The notes: a model not told the origin generated them from the sequence alone. A stretch of DNA of 64,000 bases from Shimia_B sp039815465 (GCA_039815465.1 JBCBZG010000001.1:1-64000), one strand, 5' to 3'. Counted from the stretch's first letter, positions 8,443 through 17,489 are shown. Program-made: numbers and translations.

Positions 8443-9606
8443 CTAAACGGCGCCCTTTGTCTTGAGGCCATCGATGTCCGCTTGGCTGAACCCCAGTTCC
8501 GCCAGGATGGTGTCGGTGTGGGCGCCTAGCCCGGGCACATCGCCGAGCGCCTCTGCCCCCTGCCCCGGCGGCGCCAGTGCGGGCATCGGTCCGACGGGTG
8601 TCTGTGTCTGCCCCCACTTACCGCGCGCGGCGAGCTGCGGGTGGTCCCACAGCGCGGCCATGTCATTGAGCGCCGCGTAGCCGATCTTAGCGGTTTCGAG
8701 CCGCTCCATCATCTCCGCCCCTGTGAGGCTGCGTAAGATGCGTTCGATCTCCGGCAGGACGACCGCGCGCCGCGCGCTCCGCTCTGTAATCGACGACAAC
8801 ACAACATCATCCGCCATGTCGGGGCGTTCGAGCACGACACGCGCGAAGCTGTCCCATTCGCGCGCGTTTTGCACGCCAAGCAGGATCACGGCCCCATCGG
8901 CGGCCTCAAACGGACCATAGGGGAGGATATAGGCATGGGAGGCCGCGGTGCGGGGCGGTGGCGGCGCGCCGTCCATGGCGTAGTAGAGCGGATGGCCGGT
9001 CCATTCTGCGAGCGCCTCGAGCATGGAGATGTCGATATGGCTGCCTTGGCCCGTCACGCCGCGTTGGATGAGTGCGGCGAGCACGCCGGAATACGCGTAC
9101 ATCGCCGCGGCAATATCGGCGATGGCGATCCCAGCCTTTGCCGGTGTCTCCGGCGTGCCGGTGATGGACAAAAACCCTGCCTCCGCCTCGATCAGCAGGT
9201 CATAGGCTTTCCGCGTGGCATAAGGCCCATCCGCCCCGTAGCCAGAGATATCGGCGAGGATCACGCGCGGATGGCGGGCGTGAAGCGCCTCCCACCCGAG
9301 CCCGAGGCGCGCGGCGGCCCCGGGGGCGAGGTTTTGCACAACCACATCGGCATGCGCAACGAGCCGGTCCAGCACCTCAGGCGCGGCTTTGACATCGAGC
9401 GTCAGGCTTTCCTTTCCCCGGTTCACCCAGACGAAATGCGACGACATCCCCCGCGCCCGCGTGTCGTATCCGCGCGCGAAATCGCCGACGCCGGGGCGTT
9501 CCACCTTGATCACCCGCGCGCCGAGATCGGCCAGTTGGCGGGTGCAAAACGGCGCCGCGATTGCGTGTTCCAGCGACACAACAGTGAGCCCTGCGAGCGG
9601 TTTCAT
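8443..9606 (-). CDS. CaiB/BaiF family (class III) CoA-transferase
   Basis: 387 aa. The family moves CoA between acids through an enzyme-bound aspartyl-CoA. The N-terminus MKPLAGLTVVSLEHAIAAP, GDFARGYDTRA and NRGKESLTLDVK are standard, and the catalytic Asp should lie in the AYDLLIEAEAGF segment (DLLIEAE, near residue 165). The start at 9606 follows GGAAGGGGAT. Convergent with metG (9-nt gap), it reads alone. Relatives act on carnitine, oxalate, mesaconate, succinate/malate and other acyl groups; nothing here fixes the substrate. A link to the carnitine genes 8 kb away is speculative. Confidence 0.9.
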   Translation of the reverse strand: MKPLAGLTVVSLEHAIAAPFCTRQLADLGARVIKVERPGVGDFARGYDTRARGMSSHFVWVNRGKESLTLDVKAAPEVLDRLVAHADVVVQNLAPGAAARLGLGWEALHARHPRVILADISGYGADGPYATRKAYDLLIEAEAGFLSITGTPETPAKAGIAIADIAAAMYAYSGVLAALIQRGVTGQGSHIDISMLEALAEWTGHPLYYAMDGAPPPPRTAASHAYILPYGPFEAADGAVILLGVQNAREWDSFARVVLERPDMADDVVLSSITERSARRAVVLPEIERILRSLTGAEMMERLETAKIGYAALNDMAALWDHPQLAARGKWGQTQTPVGPMPALAPPGQGAEALGDVPGLGAHTDTILAELGFSQADIDGLKTKGAV

Positions 9607-9663
9607 ACTGCGACATCCCCTTCCAACAGGCACCCGCTTAGGACAGCGTAGGCGCCGGGGAAG

Positions 9664-10350
9664 TCAAGGATCGTTGCCCTGCGCGGCGCGCTTTTGACGT
9701 CTTTGCCTGCGCCGCCGCCGCTCCTGCCGTTGCTTTTTGGTGGGCCCGAGCTTTGCGTGATCGATGAAAAGCGGGATCTGTGCAAGGAAAAACACCACGA
9801 TCACCGCAGGCATGGCGAGGGTTTCGAAATAGACCCAGAATATTTCGGACTGGGTGCGCCAGACGAGCTCATTGGCGGCAGCCGATAACGCAAAAAGCAC
9901 CGTCACCCGCCGCGTCAGGATCATCCAGCCGCGCTGTTCGAGCGGAACAACCGACTCCATAATCAAGCGCAGCCAGGACTGCCCGCGGAGCAGTCCAACG
10001 CCCAAGAAGAGCGCGAGCAAGCCATAGATCACCGTGGGCTTCATCTGAAACAGCCGCGGGTCGTTCATCCAAACCCCAAGCGCTGCAAAGATGATCAGAA
10101 AAACCGAAAGCACTATCTGGATCCGTGCGATGCGGCCCGTCAGCGCCCAAAGCAGCCCTGTGGCCACAAGGAAGATCGGGACAAAGCCCGCAGTGACGGC
10201 AACGAGCCCACCATAGGTCGTCCTGCCAAGCTCGACGCTGGCGTCGCGGTAGATAAAGTAGGCGATCAGAAACGCCGCGATGGGACCGTATTCCAGCCCC
10301 GCCTTTAGCGCCGGGTTCAAGGCGGGTTTCGGTTGCGTCTTTTCAGCCAT
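9664..10350 (-). CDS. yciB: Inner membrane-spanning protein YciB (septation protein A family)
   Basis: 228 aa with about six membrane segments and a very basic C-terminal tail (KKQRQERRRRRQRRQKR) that presumably faces the cytoplasm. Family features are the GLEYGPIAAFLIAYF opening, KPTVIYGLLALFLGVGLL and the segment around WVYFETLAMP. YciB/IspZ influences cell-envelope synthesis and division in enterobacteria, though its biochemical role is not settled. The start at 10350 has GGGGG about 5 nt before it. Confidence 0.88.
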   Translation of the reverse strand: MAEKTQPKPALNPALKAGLEYGPIAAFLIAYFIYRDASVELGRTTYGGLVAVTAGFVPIFLVATGLLWALTGRIARIQIVLSVFLIIFAALGVWMNDPRLFQMKPTVIYGLLALFLGVGLLRGQSWLRLIMESVVPLEQRGWMILTRRVTVLFALSAAANELVWRTQSEIFWVYFETLAMPAVIVVFFLAQIPLFIDHAKLGPTKKQRQERRRRRQRRQKRAAQGNDP

Positions 10351-10413
10351 ATCGCCCCCTGTCCCCACGCCGCGCCATCTTGGGCGCGTCCTACCTAAAA
10401 GCTCTTAAGGATG

Positions 10414-10499
10414 TGGTACCCGCGGCCGGACTCGAACCGGCACGGCATTCCTGCCTAGGGATTTTAAGTCCCCTGTGTCTACCATTCCACCACGCGGGC
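10414..10499 (-). tRNA. tRNA-Leu (anticodon UAA)
   Basis: The coding strand begins GCCCGCG and ends CGCGGGTACCA, giving a 7-bp acceptor stem with the CCA end encoded. The anticodon loop CTTAAAA sits on a GGGGA stem, so the anticodon is UAA. A variable arm (CTAGGCAGGAATGCC) makes this a class II tRNA, and the T arm contains GGTTCGAGTCC. It reads Leu UUA and, by wobble, UUG codons. Confidence 0.95.
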
Positions 10500-10512
10500 C
10501 ACGCACCACGCG

Positions 10513-11067
10513 TTAAAGGTCCTCGCCGGGAGGCTCAACCAAAAGCGCACGTTCGCTGAGCCAAGGATTGAGCCGCACGGCCCGGCGCAGCGGCTCCTGC
10601 GCGTCATCGCTACGACCCATGTTAATCAGCGTGAGCGCTTTGCCCGTTAGGACACCGGTGTGGCGCGGCGCGCGCTTTTCAGCTTCGTCAAGGAGCGTGA
10701 GCGCATCGGCGTATTCATATTGCAGGTAATGCGCAAAGGCGCGCTGGTTGTAGCCCTCGGCGTAGTGGGGGCAGTAGGCGATGAGCGCATCGAGCTCTGC
10801 CTCCGCGCGGCCAAAGTCACCGAAGCGGATGGCTGACATCCCCGCATCCAGATGGGCCTGCGCGCGGGCGTCTGGCGCCATGGTCCAAAGTTCCCAAAGC
10901 CGGACGGTATAGTCGTTGACCCCGCGCCCGCCGGGGAGCTGTTGGATATCGCGGTAAAGCGCGGTCTCGGCCGCGGCGATGTCTTTGGCTGCGGGACATG
11001 TCTCTGCCGCGGCGGTCGTCGCGACGGGGACCGTCAGGGCAAGGGCGAAAGGGATCAATCTGCGCAT
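10513..11067 (-). CDS. Periplasmic TPR-repeat protein
   Basis: 184 aa with a signal peptide (MRRLIPFALALTVPVATTAAA). Tetratricopeptide-like units occupy roughly residues 70-175 (AHLDAGMSAIRFGDFGRAEAELD, then YNQRAFAHYLQYEYADALTLLDEAEKRAP, then the next helix pair), ending in a short acidic tail. TPRs mediate protein contacts; the partner is unknown. It lies just upstream of tRNA-Leu on the same strand (13-nt gap), so the tRNA might be included in its transcript. Confidence 0.82.
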   Translation of the reverse strand: MRRLIPFALALTVPVATTAAAETCPAAKDIAAAETALYRDIQQLPGGRGVNDYTVRLWELWTMAPDARAQAHLDAGMSAIRFGDFGRAEAELDALIAYCPHYAEGYNQRAFAHYLQYEYADALTLLDEAEKRAPRHTGVLTGKALTLINMGRSDDAQEPLRRAVRLNPWLSERALLVEPPGEDL

Positions 11068-11133
11068 GGCAACGAAGGTGACGCGCGCGGGCTGTCCGTC
11101 AAGCCCCTCTCGCGCTCGAAGCGAGGCGCGCGG

Positions 11134-11706
11134 TTAGCTCCGCGCCGACGTACGACGCAGCAAGGCCAGCCCGCCAAGACCCGCAAGCACGAGCGGAAGC
11201 GACGCAGGCAGGGGTACAGGCGCTGCGCCCACGTTCACATCAAACGTCGTGTTCCCATTGGTGGAAGAATACTGACCGGCCGCGAGGCCAAGGGACGCAA
11301 ATGTCTCACCCGTCCAGGTCGTGGTGGAGCTCAGCGCCGTGCCAGAGACATATCCCACAGGCAAAATGATCTCGTTAATGTTGAACGCCAGCGCATGGGC
11401 GTCACCGGTGTTGCTCGAGGAGTCGGTTCGAACACCGGTGCCAAAGCTCGAGAAGCTGGTCGCCCCTACGTTGTACCAAAAGGTCCCTGCACCCGTGACA
11501 ATGGACCCGCGGCTCGGGTCAACGAGGCCCGCTGGTCCGTGTCCACTTTGCCCAAGGAACGAGTAGCCTGTCGTGTCCACCGATCCGCCGACGGTCAAAA
11601 CCACGTTGCCGCCTTTTTCCACGAATGTCGCGGTGTACGTCGCTGCGGAAGCAGTGGTGACATATGACACTAAGAGCGCAGCTGCGACGATCATGGACCT
11701 GATCAT
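11134..11706 (-). CDS. Secreted VPLPA-CTERM protein
   Basis: 190 aa. The signal peptide MIRSMIVAAALLVSYVTTASA precedes a Gly/Ser/Thr-rich beta-type body. The C-terminus reads VPLPASLPLVLAGLGG then LLRRTSARS, an exosortase-type sorting tail nearly identical in layout to the other two such proteins in this window. ATG at 11706 is preceded by AAAGG. It is a possible surface or matrix component; no catalytic motif is recognised. It is divergent from the rhomboid protease gene. Confidence 0.8.
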   Translation of the reverse strand: MIRSMIVAAALLVSYVTTASAATYTATFVEKGGNVVLTVGGSVDTTGYSFLGQSGHGPAGLVDPSRGSIVTGAGTFWYNVGATSFSSFGTGVRTDSSSNTGDAHALAFNINEIILPVGYVSGTALSSTTTWTGETFASLGLAAGQYSSTNGNTTFDVNVGAAPVPLPASLPLVLAGLGGLALLRRTSARS

Positions 11707-11978
11707 GGGGAGCACGCCTTTAGGCGTGAGACCTCTTGTGCGTTGTTGGTTCGCAAAGGCTCGCCGAGCGAGTCCATTACGTAGCGGTGAAAATTCATGG
11801 TCTTTGCTCAAGAATCGAACGCGCTGCGAAGGCATCGAAACGCAACTCCGCGCGTCCCCACCCGGACTGCTATGCAACCGGCACCACCCCCCAGACCTTT
11901 TCTGACTCACCCAAAGGCGCGGACACGCATCCGCTATCCCCCCTTGACCGCGGCAGGTCGGACGCCTTTCTAGGACAG

Positions 11979-12764
11979 ATGTTTCCAATCCGTGACCACA
12001 ACCCGTCTACGCAGGTGCCTTTTGTCACCTACGCGCTCATTGTCGTGAATGCGGCGGTGTTCTTGAGCTATTTGCCGCTCTTTGGGGACGAGGACGCGCT
12101 CTACCAGATCTACCTCGAATGGGGGCTGGTCCCGGCCTTGTTTAGCAGTGGCGAGGGCTGGGGTGGACTTTTCACGTCCATGTTTTTGCACGGCGGGTGG
12201 ATGCATATTCTTGGGAATATGCTGTTTCTCTGGATCTTCGGCGACAATATGGAGGAGGCGTTTGGCCACACAGGTTTCCTTGCCTTCTATCTCGCTAGCG
12301 GGGTCGCGGCGGGGCTGGCGCAGGTCGGGATGGACCCCGCGTCGACGGTGCCCATGGTGGGGGCGTCAGGCGCGATAGCGGGGGTGATGGGCGGGTACCT
12401 TCTGCTCTTTCCGCGGGCGCGGATCGACATCTTGCTCATCCTCGTGATCTTGATCCGCATCATCCCGATCCCGGCCTATGTGATGCTCGGCGTCTGGTTC
12501 GCGTTCCAGCTCATCGCGGGGATCGCTACCGATGCGGCAGGCAGCGGCGTGGCCTACTGGGCCCATGCGGGGGGATTTGTGGCCGGAATGATCCTAGCTG
12601 CTCCGCTCTGGCTTAGGCTGGGCGGGCGGCGCTTTTGGCGCAGCACGGGCGGCCACCCACCGCATGCCGCGGCGCAATACCGCTTTATGGAACCCGGCGT
12701 CCCAAGCGTGCCGCGCCGCACCCGCAAGCCCCTGCGCCCGTCCCCCTGGGATAAGCGTCGCTAG
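11979..12764 (+). CDS. Rhomboid family intramembrane serine protease
   Basis: 261 aa, six or more membrane segments. The catalytic serine is in VGASGAIAGVMGGY (GASG) and the catalytic histidine in WAHAGGFVAGM, both inside helices; HGGWMHILGNMLFLWIFG is the conserved loop and helix 2. Rhomboids cleave membrane proteins within the bilayer. The basic, proline-rich C-terminal tail (about 45 aa) is likely cytoplasmic. The start ATG at 11979 has AGGAC at a good distance; in-frame sequence further upstream is not conserved-looking. The substrate is unknown. Confidence 0.9.
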   Translation: MFPIRDHNPSTQVPFVTYALIVVNAAVFLSYLPLFGDEDALYQIYLEWGLVPALFSSGEGWGGLFTSMFLHGGWMHILGNMLFLWIFGDNMEEAFGHTGFLAFYLASGVAAGLAQVGMDPASTVPMVGASGAIAGVMGGYLLLFPRARIDILLILVILIRIIPIPAYVMLGVWFAFQLIAGIATDAAGSGVAYWAHAGGFVAGMILAAPLWLRLGGRRFWRSTGGHPPHAAAQYRFMEPGVPSVPRRTRKPLRPSPWDKRR

Positions 12765-12789
12765 GGCTTGCTTGGCACCCTCCCCCGGA

Positions 12790-15174
12790 TCAGTTCCCGA
12801 TCAGGTCAGGCACAAAGGTCACAATCGACGGGAACGACGCCAGCAGCGCGAGCCCTGCCACTTGGATCATCACAAAGGGGATGATCCCGCGGTAGATGTG
12901 ACCGGTGGTAACCTCCTTGGGTGCCACGCCGCGCAAGTAGAACAGCGCAAAGCCAAAGGGCGGCGTCAAGAAGGACGTCTGCAAGTTCACCGCGATCATG
13001 ATCGTCACCCATTTGGGATCTAGGCTCCCGCCATAGATCACAGGCCCGACGATGGGGATCACGATGTATATGATTTCGAGGAAGTCGAGCACGAAGCCAA
13101 GGATGAACATGATGATCATCACGACGAGGAAGACCACATACTCTGCCGGTATCTCGAAGAAGAGGAATGTGACCGGTTCTTCGAAACTGCGCAGATACTG
13201 CTGGATGTAATGCTCCCCGCCAAAGCTGATGACGACAAGGTTCAAGAGCTGCGAGGCGATGAGGATGGTGAAAACCATGCTCGTTACCTTCGCGGTCTCG
13301 CGAACCACCGGGCTCAGAACCCCGCCGCGGAATAGGATGAAGCAGGCATAAAGCAGGCCAAACATGGCATAGAGGTATGCCGCTTGCGCGACGATGTACC
13401 CGATGCGGTCCTCAACCAGCACATTCTGTTGCCCAAGCCGAAGGTCAAAGTTCACACCCACAAGGAGCATCACCACCAGCGCAAAGGACGCGCCTAGGAT
13501 CACCTTGGGCGACTGGTCGTCGTCGCGCAGCTTCCGATAAGCGGCAAGCATGATGGCACCGGCCGCACCCAACGCTGCAGCAGGCGTCGGGTTTGTAATC
13601 CCGCCAAGGATCGACCCAAGCACCGCGACAATCAGCACCAGTGGCGGGAATACCACGCGGATCAACTCATTCTCCGCCAGCCTCAGCACCGCTTCCTTAC
13701 AGCCATAGGCTGCGAGCAGAAGCGGTATTGCAAGCAGCACCAACCGCGGCCCCGCCGTCATGTCGGCCGGCAACAGGACGGCATCCACAAGGAACGCCAG
13801 CGCGACCCCGCCAAGTCCGATGGCAATAGGTTTGAAGTCCTTACTCGGCGCCACGCCCCGTGCCGTCGTGAGAACGAGCGCAAGAAGGATAAAGCCCGTC
13901 GCCAACCCACCACCGATGGGGGCTGCATTTGCAATCTTGTCCGCGCGCGCTTGGGTCAGTTCCTCTGGCGTCAGTTCCCGGCTGTCCTGAATGCCGCCGG
14001 ATGCGTCAATGGCAGCCTGTTCCGAAATGGCTGTGTCCCATGCGTCCTGCCCGTGAAGATCAATCATCGCTGCCTTACATGCGGGCGACACGTTTGTGCG
14101 CAGGCTCGCGCCCTCACCGAGCGCTGTGCGCGACGACACCGTGATGTCTTGCGTGCCGATCACACCCACCTGCCCCATGAGCATCGCACCGCCAATGAGC
14201 GCGATAGGAGCGGCAAGGAACCACGACAGTGCCTCGTTACGCGTCACGACCTCGCCGCTGCCTTCGCCCATCTCGACCGCAGGTGCCTTCGATGGGTTCA
14301 GCAGCGCATAAAAGAACGCGTAGCTGGCGTAGAGGCCTGCAAGCATGATGCCCGGAACCAGTGCCGCCTGAAACAGAGTGCCGACCGAAACAACCGCGGG
14401 CTCACCCAGATAGGTCAGCGCGTCGGTGCACCCCAGAGATTGCGCCCGTTCCTCTTGCGCGCGGGAATAGAGATCCCCCGCCAGCGTCCCGAGCAGAACG
14501 ATCACGATGGAGGGCGGGATGATCTGCCCCAGCGTGCCTGAGGCTGCGATGACGCCGGTGGACAGCTCCGGCGAGTAGCCATTGCGCAGCATGGTGGGCA
14601 AGGACAGGAGGCCCATGGTCACAACAGTCGCGCCCACGATGCCTGTGGAGGCCGCGAGGAACGCGCCCACAACAACCACCGATACGGCCAGACCACCCGG
14701 AAGCGGGCCGAACACCTTGGCCATCGTCGTCAGCAGGTCATTAGCGATCTTGGACCGCTCCAGCGTGATGCCCATCAGAACGAACATGAGGACGGCAAGT
14801 AGCGTCTCGATGGACTGGCCCGCCAGCACCCGCTCGTTGATGCGATTGACGAGGAAGGAAATGTTGCGATCCATCGCGGTCTCCCAACCGGAGACGAACA
14901 CGGGCTCCGCGATGCGCGGCAGTTCGGGGTATCGGAAGATACTGATCGTCTCCCGCGGGATGCCCGCGTTGACGAGGTCGAAATATTCCGTGGTCGTCTT
15001 GTCGATGGCCGCGTGGATCAAAAGCCCCGCACTGTCGAGCACAGCGATGATGCCGAAGGAGATGACCGCAGAGCCCGCGATGGCGAATGCCACCGGGAAC
15101 CCAGACAAGATACTGCCAAAGAGGCAGAGAAACACGATGATGAGGCCAACCTCGACGCCGTCTAGTCCAAACAT
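12790..15174 (-). CDS. TRAP transporter large permease (DctM/TakM type, extended)
   Basis: 794 aa. The N-terminal ~280 residues and the last ~200 carry the usual DctM transport domain (GVEVGLIIVFLCLFGSILSGFPVAFA; GIVGATVVTMGLLSLPTM; GTLGQIIPPSIVIVLLG). About 350 residues lie between them, with extra membrane segments and a hydrophilic loop holding several short acidic stretches; a standard DctM is about 430 aa. Enlarged large permeases occur in the group often annotated 'mannitol/chloroaromatic'. It works with the small permease (12 nt upstream) and the receptor to import a carboxylate using a sodium gradient. The substrate is probably a 2-oxo acid, from the TakP-like receptor. Confidence 0.92.
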   Translation of the reverse strand: MFGLDGVEVGLIIVFLCLFGSILSGFPVAFAIAGSAVISFGIIAVLDSAGLLIHAAIDKTTTEYFDLVNAGIPRETISIFRYPELPRIAEPVFVSGWETAMDRNISFLVNRINERVLAGQSIETLLAVLMFVLMGITLERSKIANDLLTTMAKVFGPLPGGLAVSVVVVGAFLAASTGIVGATVVTMGLLSLPTMLRNGYSPELSTGVIAASGTLGQIIPPSIVIVLLGTLAGDLYSRAQEERAQSLGCTDALTYLGEPAVVSVGTLFQAALVPGIMLAGLYASYAFFYALLNPSKAPAVEMGEGSGEVVTRNEALSWFLAAPIALIGGAMLMGQVGVIGTQDITVSSRTALGEGASLRTNVSPACKAAMIDLHGQDAWDTAISEQAAIDASGGIQDSRELTPEELTQARADKIANAAPIGGGLATGFILLALVLTTARGVAPSKDFKPIAIGLGGVALAFLVDAVLLPADMTAGPRLVLLAIPLLLAAYGCKEAVLRLAENELIRVVFPPLVLIVAVLGSILGGITNPTPAAALGAAGAIMLAAYRKLRDDDQSPKVILGASFALVVMLLVGVNFDLRLGQQNVLVEDRIGYIVAQAAYLYAMFGLLYACFILFRGGVLSPVVRETAKVTSMVFTILIASQLLNLVVISFGGEHYIQQYLRSFEEPVTFLFFEIPAEYVVFLVVMIIMFILGFVLDFLEIIYIVIPIVGPVIYGGSLDPKWVTIMIAVNLQTSFLTPPFGFALFYLRGVAPKEVTTGHIYRGIIPFVMIQVAGLALLASFPSIVTFVPDLIGN

Positions 15175-15186
15175 ATCTGCGATCCC

Positions 15187-16080
15187 TTAGTGGATTTCTG
15201 CTGCAAGCTCGGCCTCTTCATCGCCGAGCTTGTCTTTGTCGAGGTATTTGCCTTCGGACGCTTCGCCCTCCTTCCACTCCAGGTAGGAGCGGTAGAAGAA
15301 CGCCACCGCCTGAAGGAAGATCATGGCCGTGAGCACCACGAGCAGGACCTTGAAGAGGAAGTAGGCGTTGAAGCCTTGCGGGCTGAAACCGATGGTCTCC
15401 ACGTTCCAGCGGAACGCGCGGCTTTTGCCGTCCACAAGCCGCTGGAACGTATCAGAGGCAGAGACTTTGGGCGTCACCAGGTGGCGCCACATGAAGAACC
15501 ACGAATACATCCAGATAAGTACTGCCGCAGGCATCATCAGAATGAGACAGCCCACCATATCGATGACCCGCTTTGTGCGGTAGCTGACGGCGGAGTAGAT
15601 CAGGTCGACCCGCACATGCCCGCCTTGCACAAAAGTGTAGGTGCAGCACAGGCACACGATCATGGCGTTATAGAGCTTAAGCTCTTCCGCGAACCAGCTA
15701 ATGTCCTTCGAGAATGGGATGCCAAAGCCAAAGCTGATCTGCGCCTCAAGGAAGATCCGCTGGATGACGACGATGATCACCTGTTGCAGCACCATGAGCA
15801 GCCCGGCCCAAGCGGCGATGCGTCCCACGGTGTTGGCAAACGTCTCCAACCCGCGCACGACGCCCCAAAGCACGCTGTTGCGCCACAGGCCAATGGCAGT
15901 GACCGTCAGAAAAACCACGAGCACGGCAAAGAAAAACTCCACCGAGCCGCCGTAGTAGATAAAGCGCATCACCGCTTTCGGGTCGCCCCAGTTCAGCCAG
16001 GACATCGGATGCGTAAGCGCATAAAACAGGTTGTAGAACCCAAGGGCCAGGTTGGTGACAAACCAGCTAAGAGCCTCCAT
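15187..16080 (-). CDS. TRAP transporter small permease (DctQ type)
   Basis: 297 aa with at least four hydrophobic segments, longer than usual DctQ proteins (about 170-200 aa); the C-terminal third adds membrane segments and a charged cytoplasmic tail. The DISWFAEELKLYNAMIVCL and QGGHVRVDLIYS segments are typical of the family. DctQ forms a tight complex with the large permease. ATG at 16080 follows GGAAAGGGAC. It is separated from the receptor gene by two hairpin structures. Confidence 0.9.
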   Translation of the reverse strand: MEALSWFVTNLALGFYNLFYALTHPMSWLNWGDPKAVMRFIYYGGSVEFFFAVLVVFLTVTAIGLWRNSVLWGVVRGLETFANTVGRIAAWAGLLMVLQQVIIVVIQRIFLEAQISFGFGIPFSKDISWFAEELKLYNAMIVCLCCTYTFVQGGHVRVDLIYSAVSYRTKRVIDMVGCLILMMPAAVLIWMYSWFFMWRHLVTPKVSASDTFQRLVDGKSRAFRWNVETIGFSPQGFNAYFLFKVLLVVLTAMIFLQAVAFFYRSYLEWKEGEASEGKYLDKDKLGDEEAELAAEIH

Positions 16081-16106
16081 GGGCGTCCCTTTCCAAAATC
16101 ACCGCT

Positions 16107-16163
16107 CGGGCAAAAAGAGTTTTTCAAAAACTCTTGGCAAATTCCTTTGAAAGGAATTTCCCG
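16107..16163. repeat. Paired-hairpin intergenic element (copy A)
   Basis: There are two adjacent perfect palindromes. AAGAGTTTTT/AAAAACTCTT (16115-16124 and 16126-16135) has one central base; AAATTCCTTT/AAAGGAATTT (16139-16148 and 16150-16159) has one central base. They are enclosed by CGGG (16107-16110) and CCCG (16160-16163), which could close a three-way junction. It lies between the receptor and small permease genes of one operon and matches the design of two more elements at 22161 and 32340. Confidence 0.75.
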
Positions 16164-16240
16164 TGCCCGTGGCGGCTATTGAGCACTTGCGAAAGCGGCG
16201 GTGCGGCTTGCGAAAGGGCTCGCGCGGGTGGCGCAGCAAA

Positions 16241-16270
16241 AGGCCCCGGGCGGCACTGCGCCCGGGGCCT
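16241..16270 (-). terminator. Strong hairpin after the TRAP receptor gene
   Basis: AGGCCCCGGGCG (16241-16252) and CGCCCGGGGCCT (16259-16270) form a perfect 12-bp stem with a 6-nt loop, 8 nt past the receptor stop codon. Without a T-run it is more likely an mRNA-end stabiliser or partial terminator that keeps receptor levels above permease levels. Confidence 0.7.
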
Positions 16271-16278
16271 CGTGATGT

Positions 16279-17361
16279 TTAGCTGTTGGCCAGAACGCGG
16301 TTGCGCTGCGCAACAAACTCACCGTCGGACTTGAGGATCCAGTCAGAGGATTTCGCAAGCGATGCGTCGAACGAGTTGCGGATGCGGGCGTAAAGCTCGT
16401 CACCCATGTTCTCGTCGAGCACCTCTTTGGAGGCCGCGCCGAACGCATCCCAGACATCGTCGGAGAATTGCAGCGTCTGGACGCCTTGCGCCTGCAGACG
16501 TGCGAGTGCGGCACCGTTATTGGCCAGGGTTTGGCTCAACTGGTAGTGCGTCGTCGCCTTCGCGGCGTTGTCGATGATCGCCTGGTGCTTAGGCTCAAGG
16601 CTTTCCCACACGTCGAGGTTCATGCCGCATGCGAGGCCCGAGCCTGGCTCGTGGAAGCCCGCGGTGTAGTAGACTTTCGCCACTTCTTGGAAGCCCGCGC
16701 GTTCGTCCGCGAAGGGACCCACCCACTCGAGCCCGTCGAGCGCGCCCGAGGACAGCGCCTGGTAGAGTTCGCCGCCGGGGATGTTCTGCACGGACACGCC
16801 AAGCTTGCCGAGCACCTGACCACCAAGGCCCGGCATACGGAAGCGAAGACCGGCGAGGTCATCTGCGGAGTTGATTTCCTTGCGGAACCAGCCACCGGAC
16901 TGGGACCCAGAGTTACCAGCCTGGAACGACTTGAGACCAAAGATCTGGCCCAGCTCATCGTGCAGCTCCTGGCCGCCATCGTGGTAGTACCAGTTGGTCA
17001 GTTCTTGCGCGGTGGCGCCGAACGGCACAGCCGTAAAGAACGCGTAGCCGGGGTGCTGGCCGATGAAGTAGTAGTCCGCGGAGTGGTAGAGGTCCGCCTG
17101 GCCCGAGGACACAGCGTCAAAGACTTCGAATGCGCCCACGAGTTCACCTGGGGCTTTCTTGTCGATCAAGAGCTCCCCGCCGGACATCGCGTCCACTGCT
17201 TCGTTGAAGTAGGTGGCTGCGTCATCGAGCACCGCGAAGCCGCGGGGCCAGGACGTCACCATAGTCAGGGTCCGGGCGTGGCCGCCAGCGATGGCCGGTG
17301 CCGCAAGCGCGGCCGTTGCGCCACCCAGAGCAGATGTTTTTAGAAATGAACGACGATCCAT
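16279..17361 (-). CDS. TRAP transporter substrate-binding protein (TakP-like)
   Basis: 360 aa. A twin-arginine-like leader (MDRRSFLKTSALGGATAALAAPAIA) is followed by the mature receptor beginning GGHARTLTMVTSWPRG. The domain order and ADLYHSADYYFIGQHPGYAFFTAVPFG, RFRMPGLGGQVL and the GALDGLEWVGPF segments match the TakP branch, whose studied members bind 2-oxo acids with a cation. It captures substrate in the periplasm for the DctQ/DctM pair encoded next. ATG at 17361 has GGGAGG 6 nt upstream. It is divergent from the two-component genes, which probably sense the same class of substrate. Confidence 0.92.
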   Translation of the reverse strand: MDRRSFLKTSALGGATAALAAPAIAGGHARTLTMVTSWPRGFAVLDDAATYFNEAVDAMSGGELLIDKKAPGELVGAFEVFDAVSSGQADLYHSADYYFIGQHPGYAFFTAVPFGATAQELTNWYYHDGGQELHDELGQIFGLKSFQAGNSGSQSGGWFRKEINSADDLAGLRFRMPGLGGQVLGKLGVSVQNIPGGELYQALSSGALDGLEWVGPFADERAGFQEVAKVYYTAGFHEPGSGLACGMNLDVWESLEPKHQAIIDNAAKATTHYQLSQTLANNGAALARLQAQGVQTLQFSDDVWDAFGAASKEVLDENMGDELYARIRNSFDASLAKSSDWILKSDGEFVAQRNRVLANS

Positions 17362-17489
17362 AGATTTCCTCCCATAACGCCGCACGACTCATCGCGCAGC
17401 GTGATCGTTTTCGGTGGCGCGACATTAGACACCTGCCCCAGCGTCACAATACCCACGACTACGTAGCGCCCCTGCCCCGCACCCGCGCC

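Noticed and set aside
11707..11978. In-frame extension upstream of the rhomboid gene and of the VPLPA-CTERM gene on the opposite strand
   Set aside because: Both extensions are in the divergent intergenic region; signal peptide and rhomboid N-terminus fix the starts.
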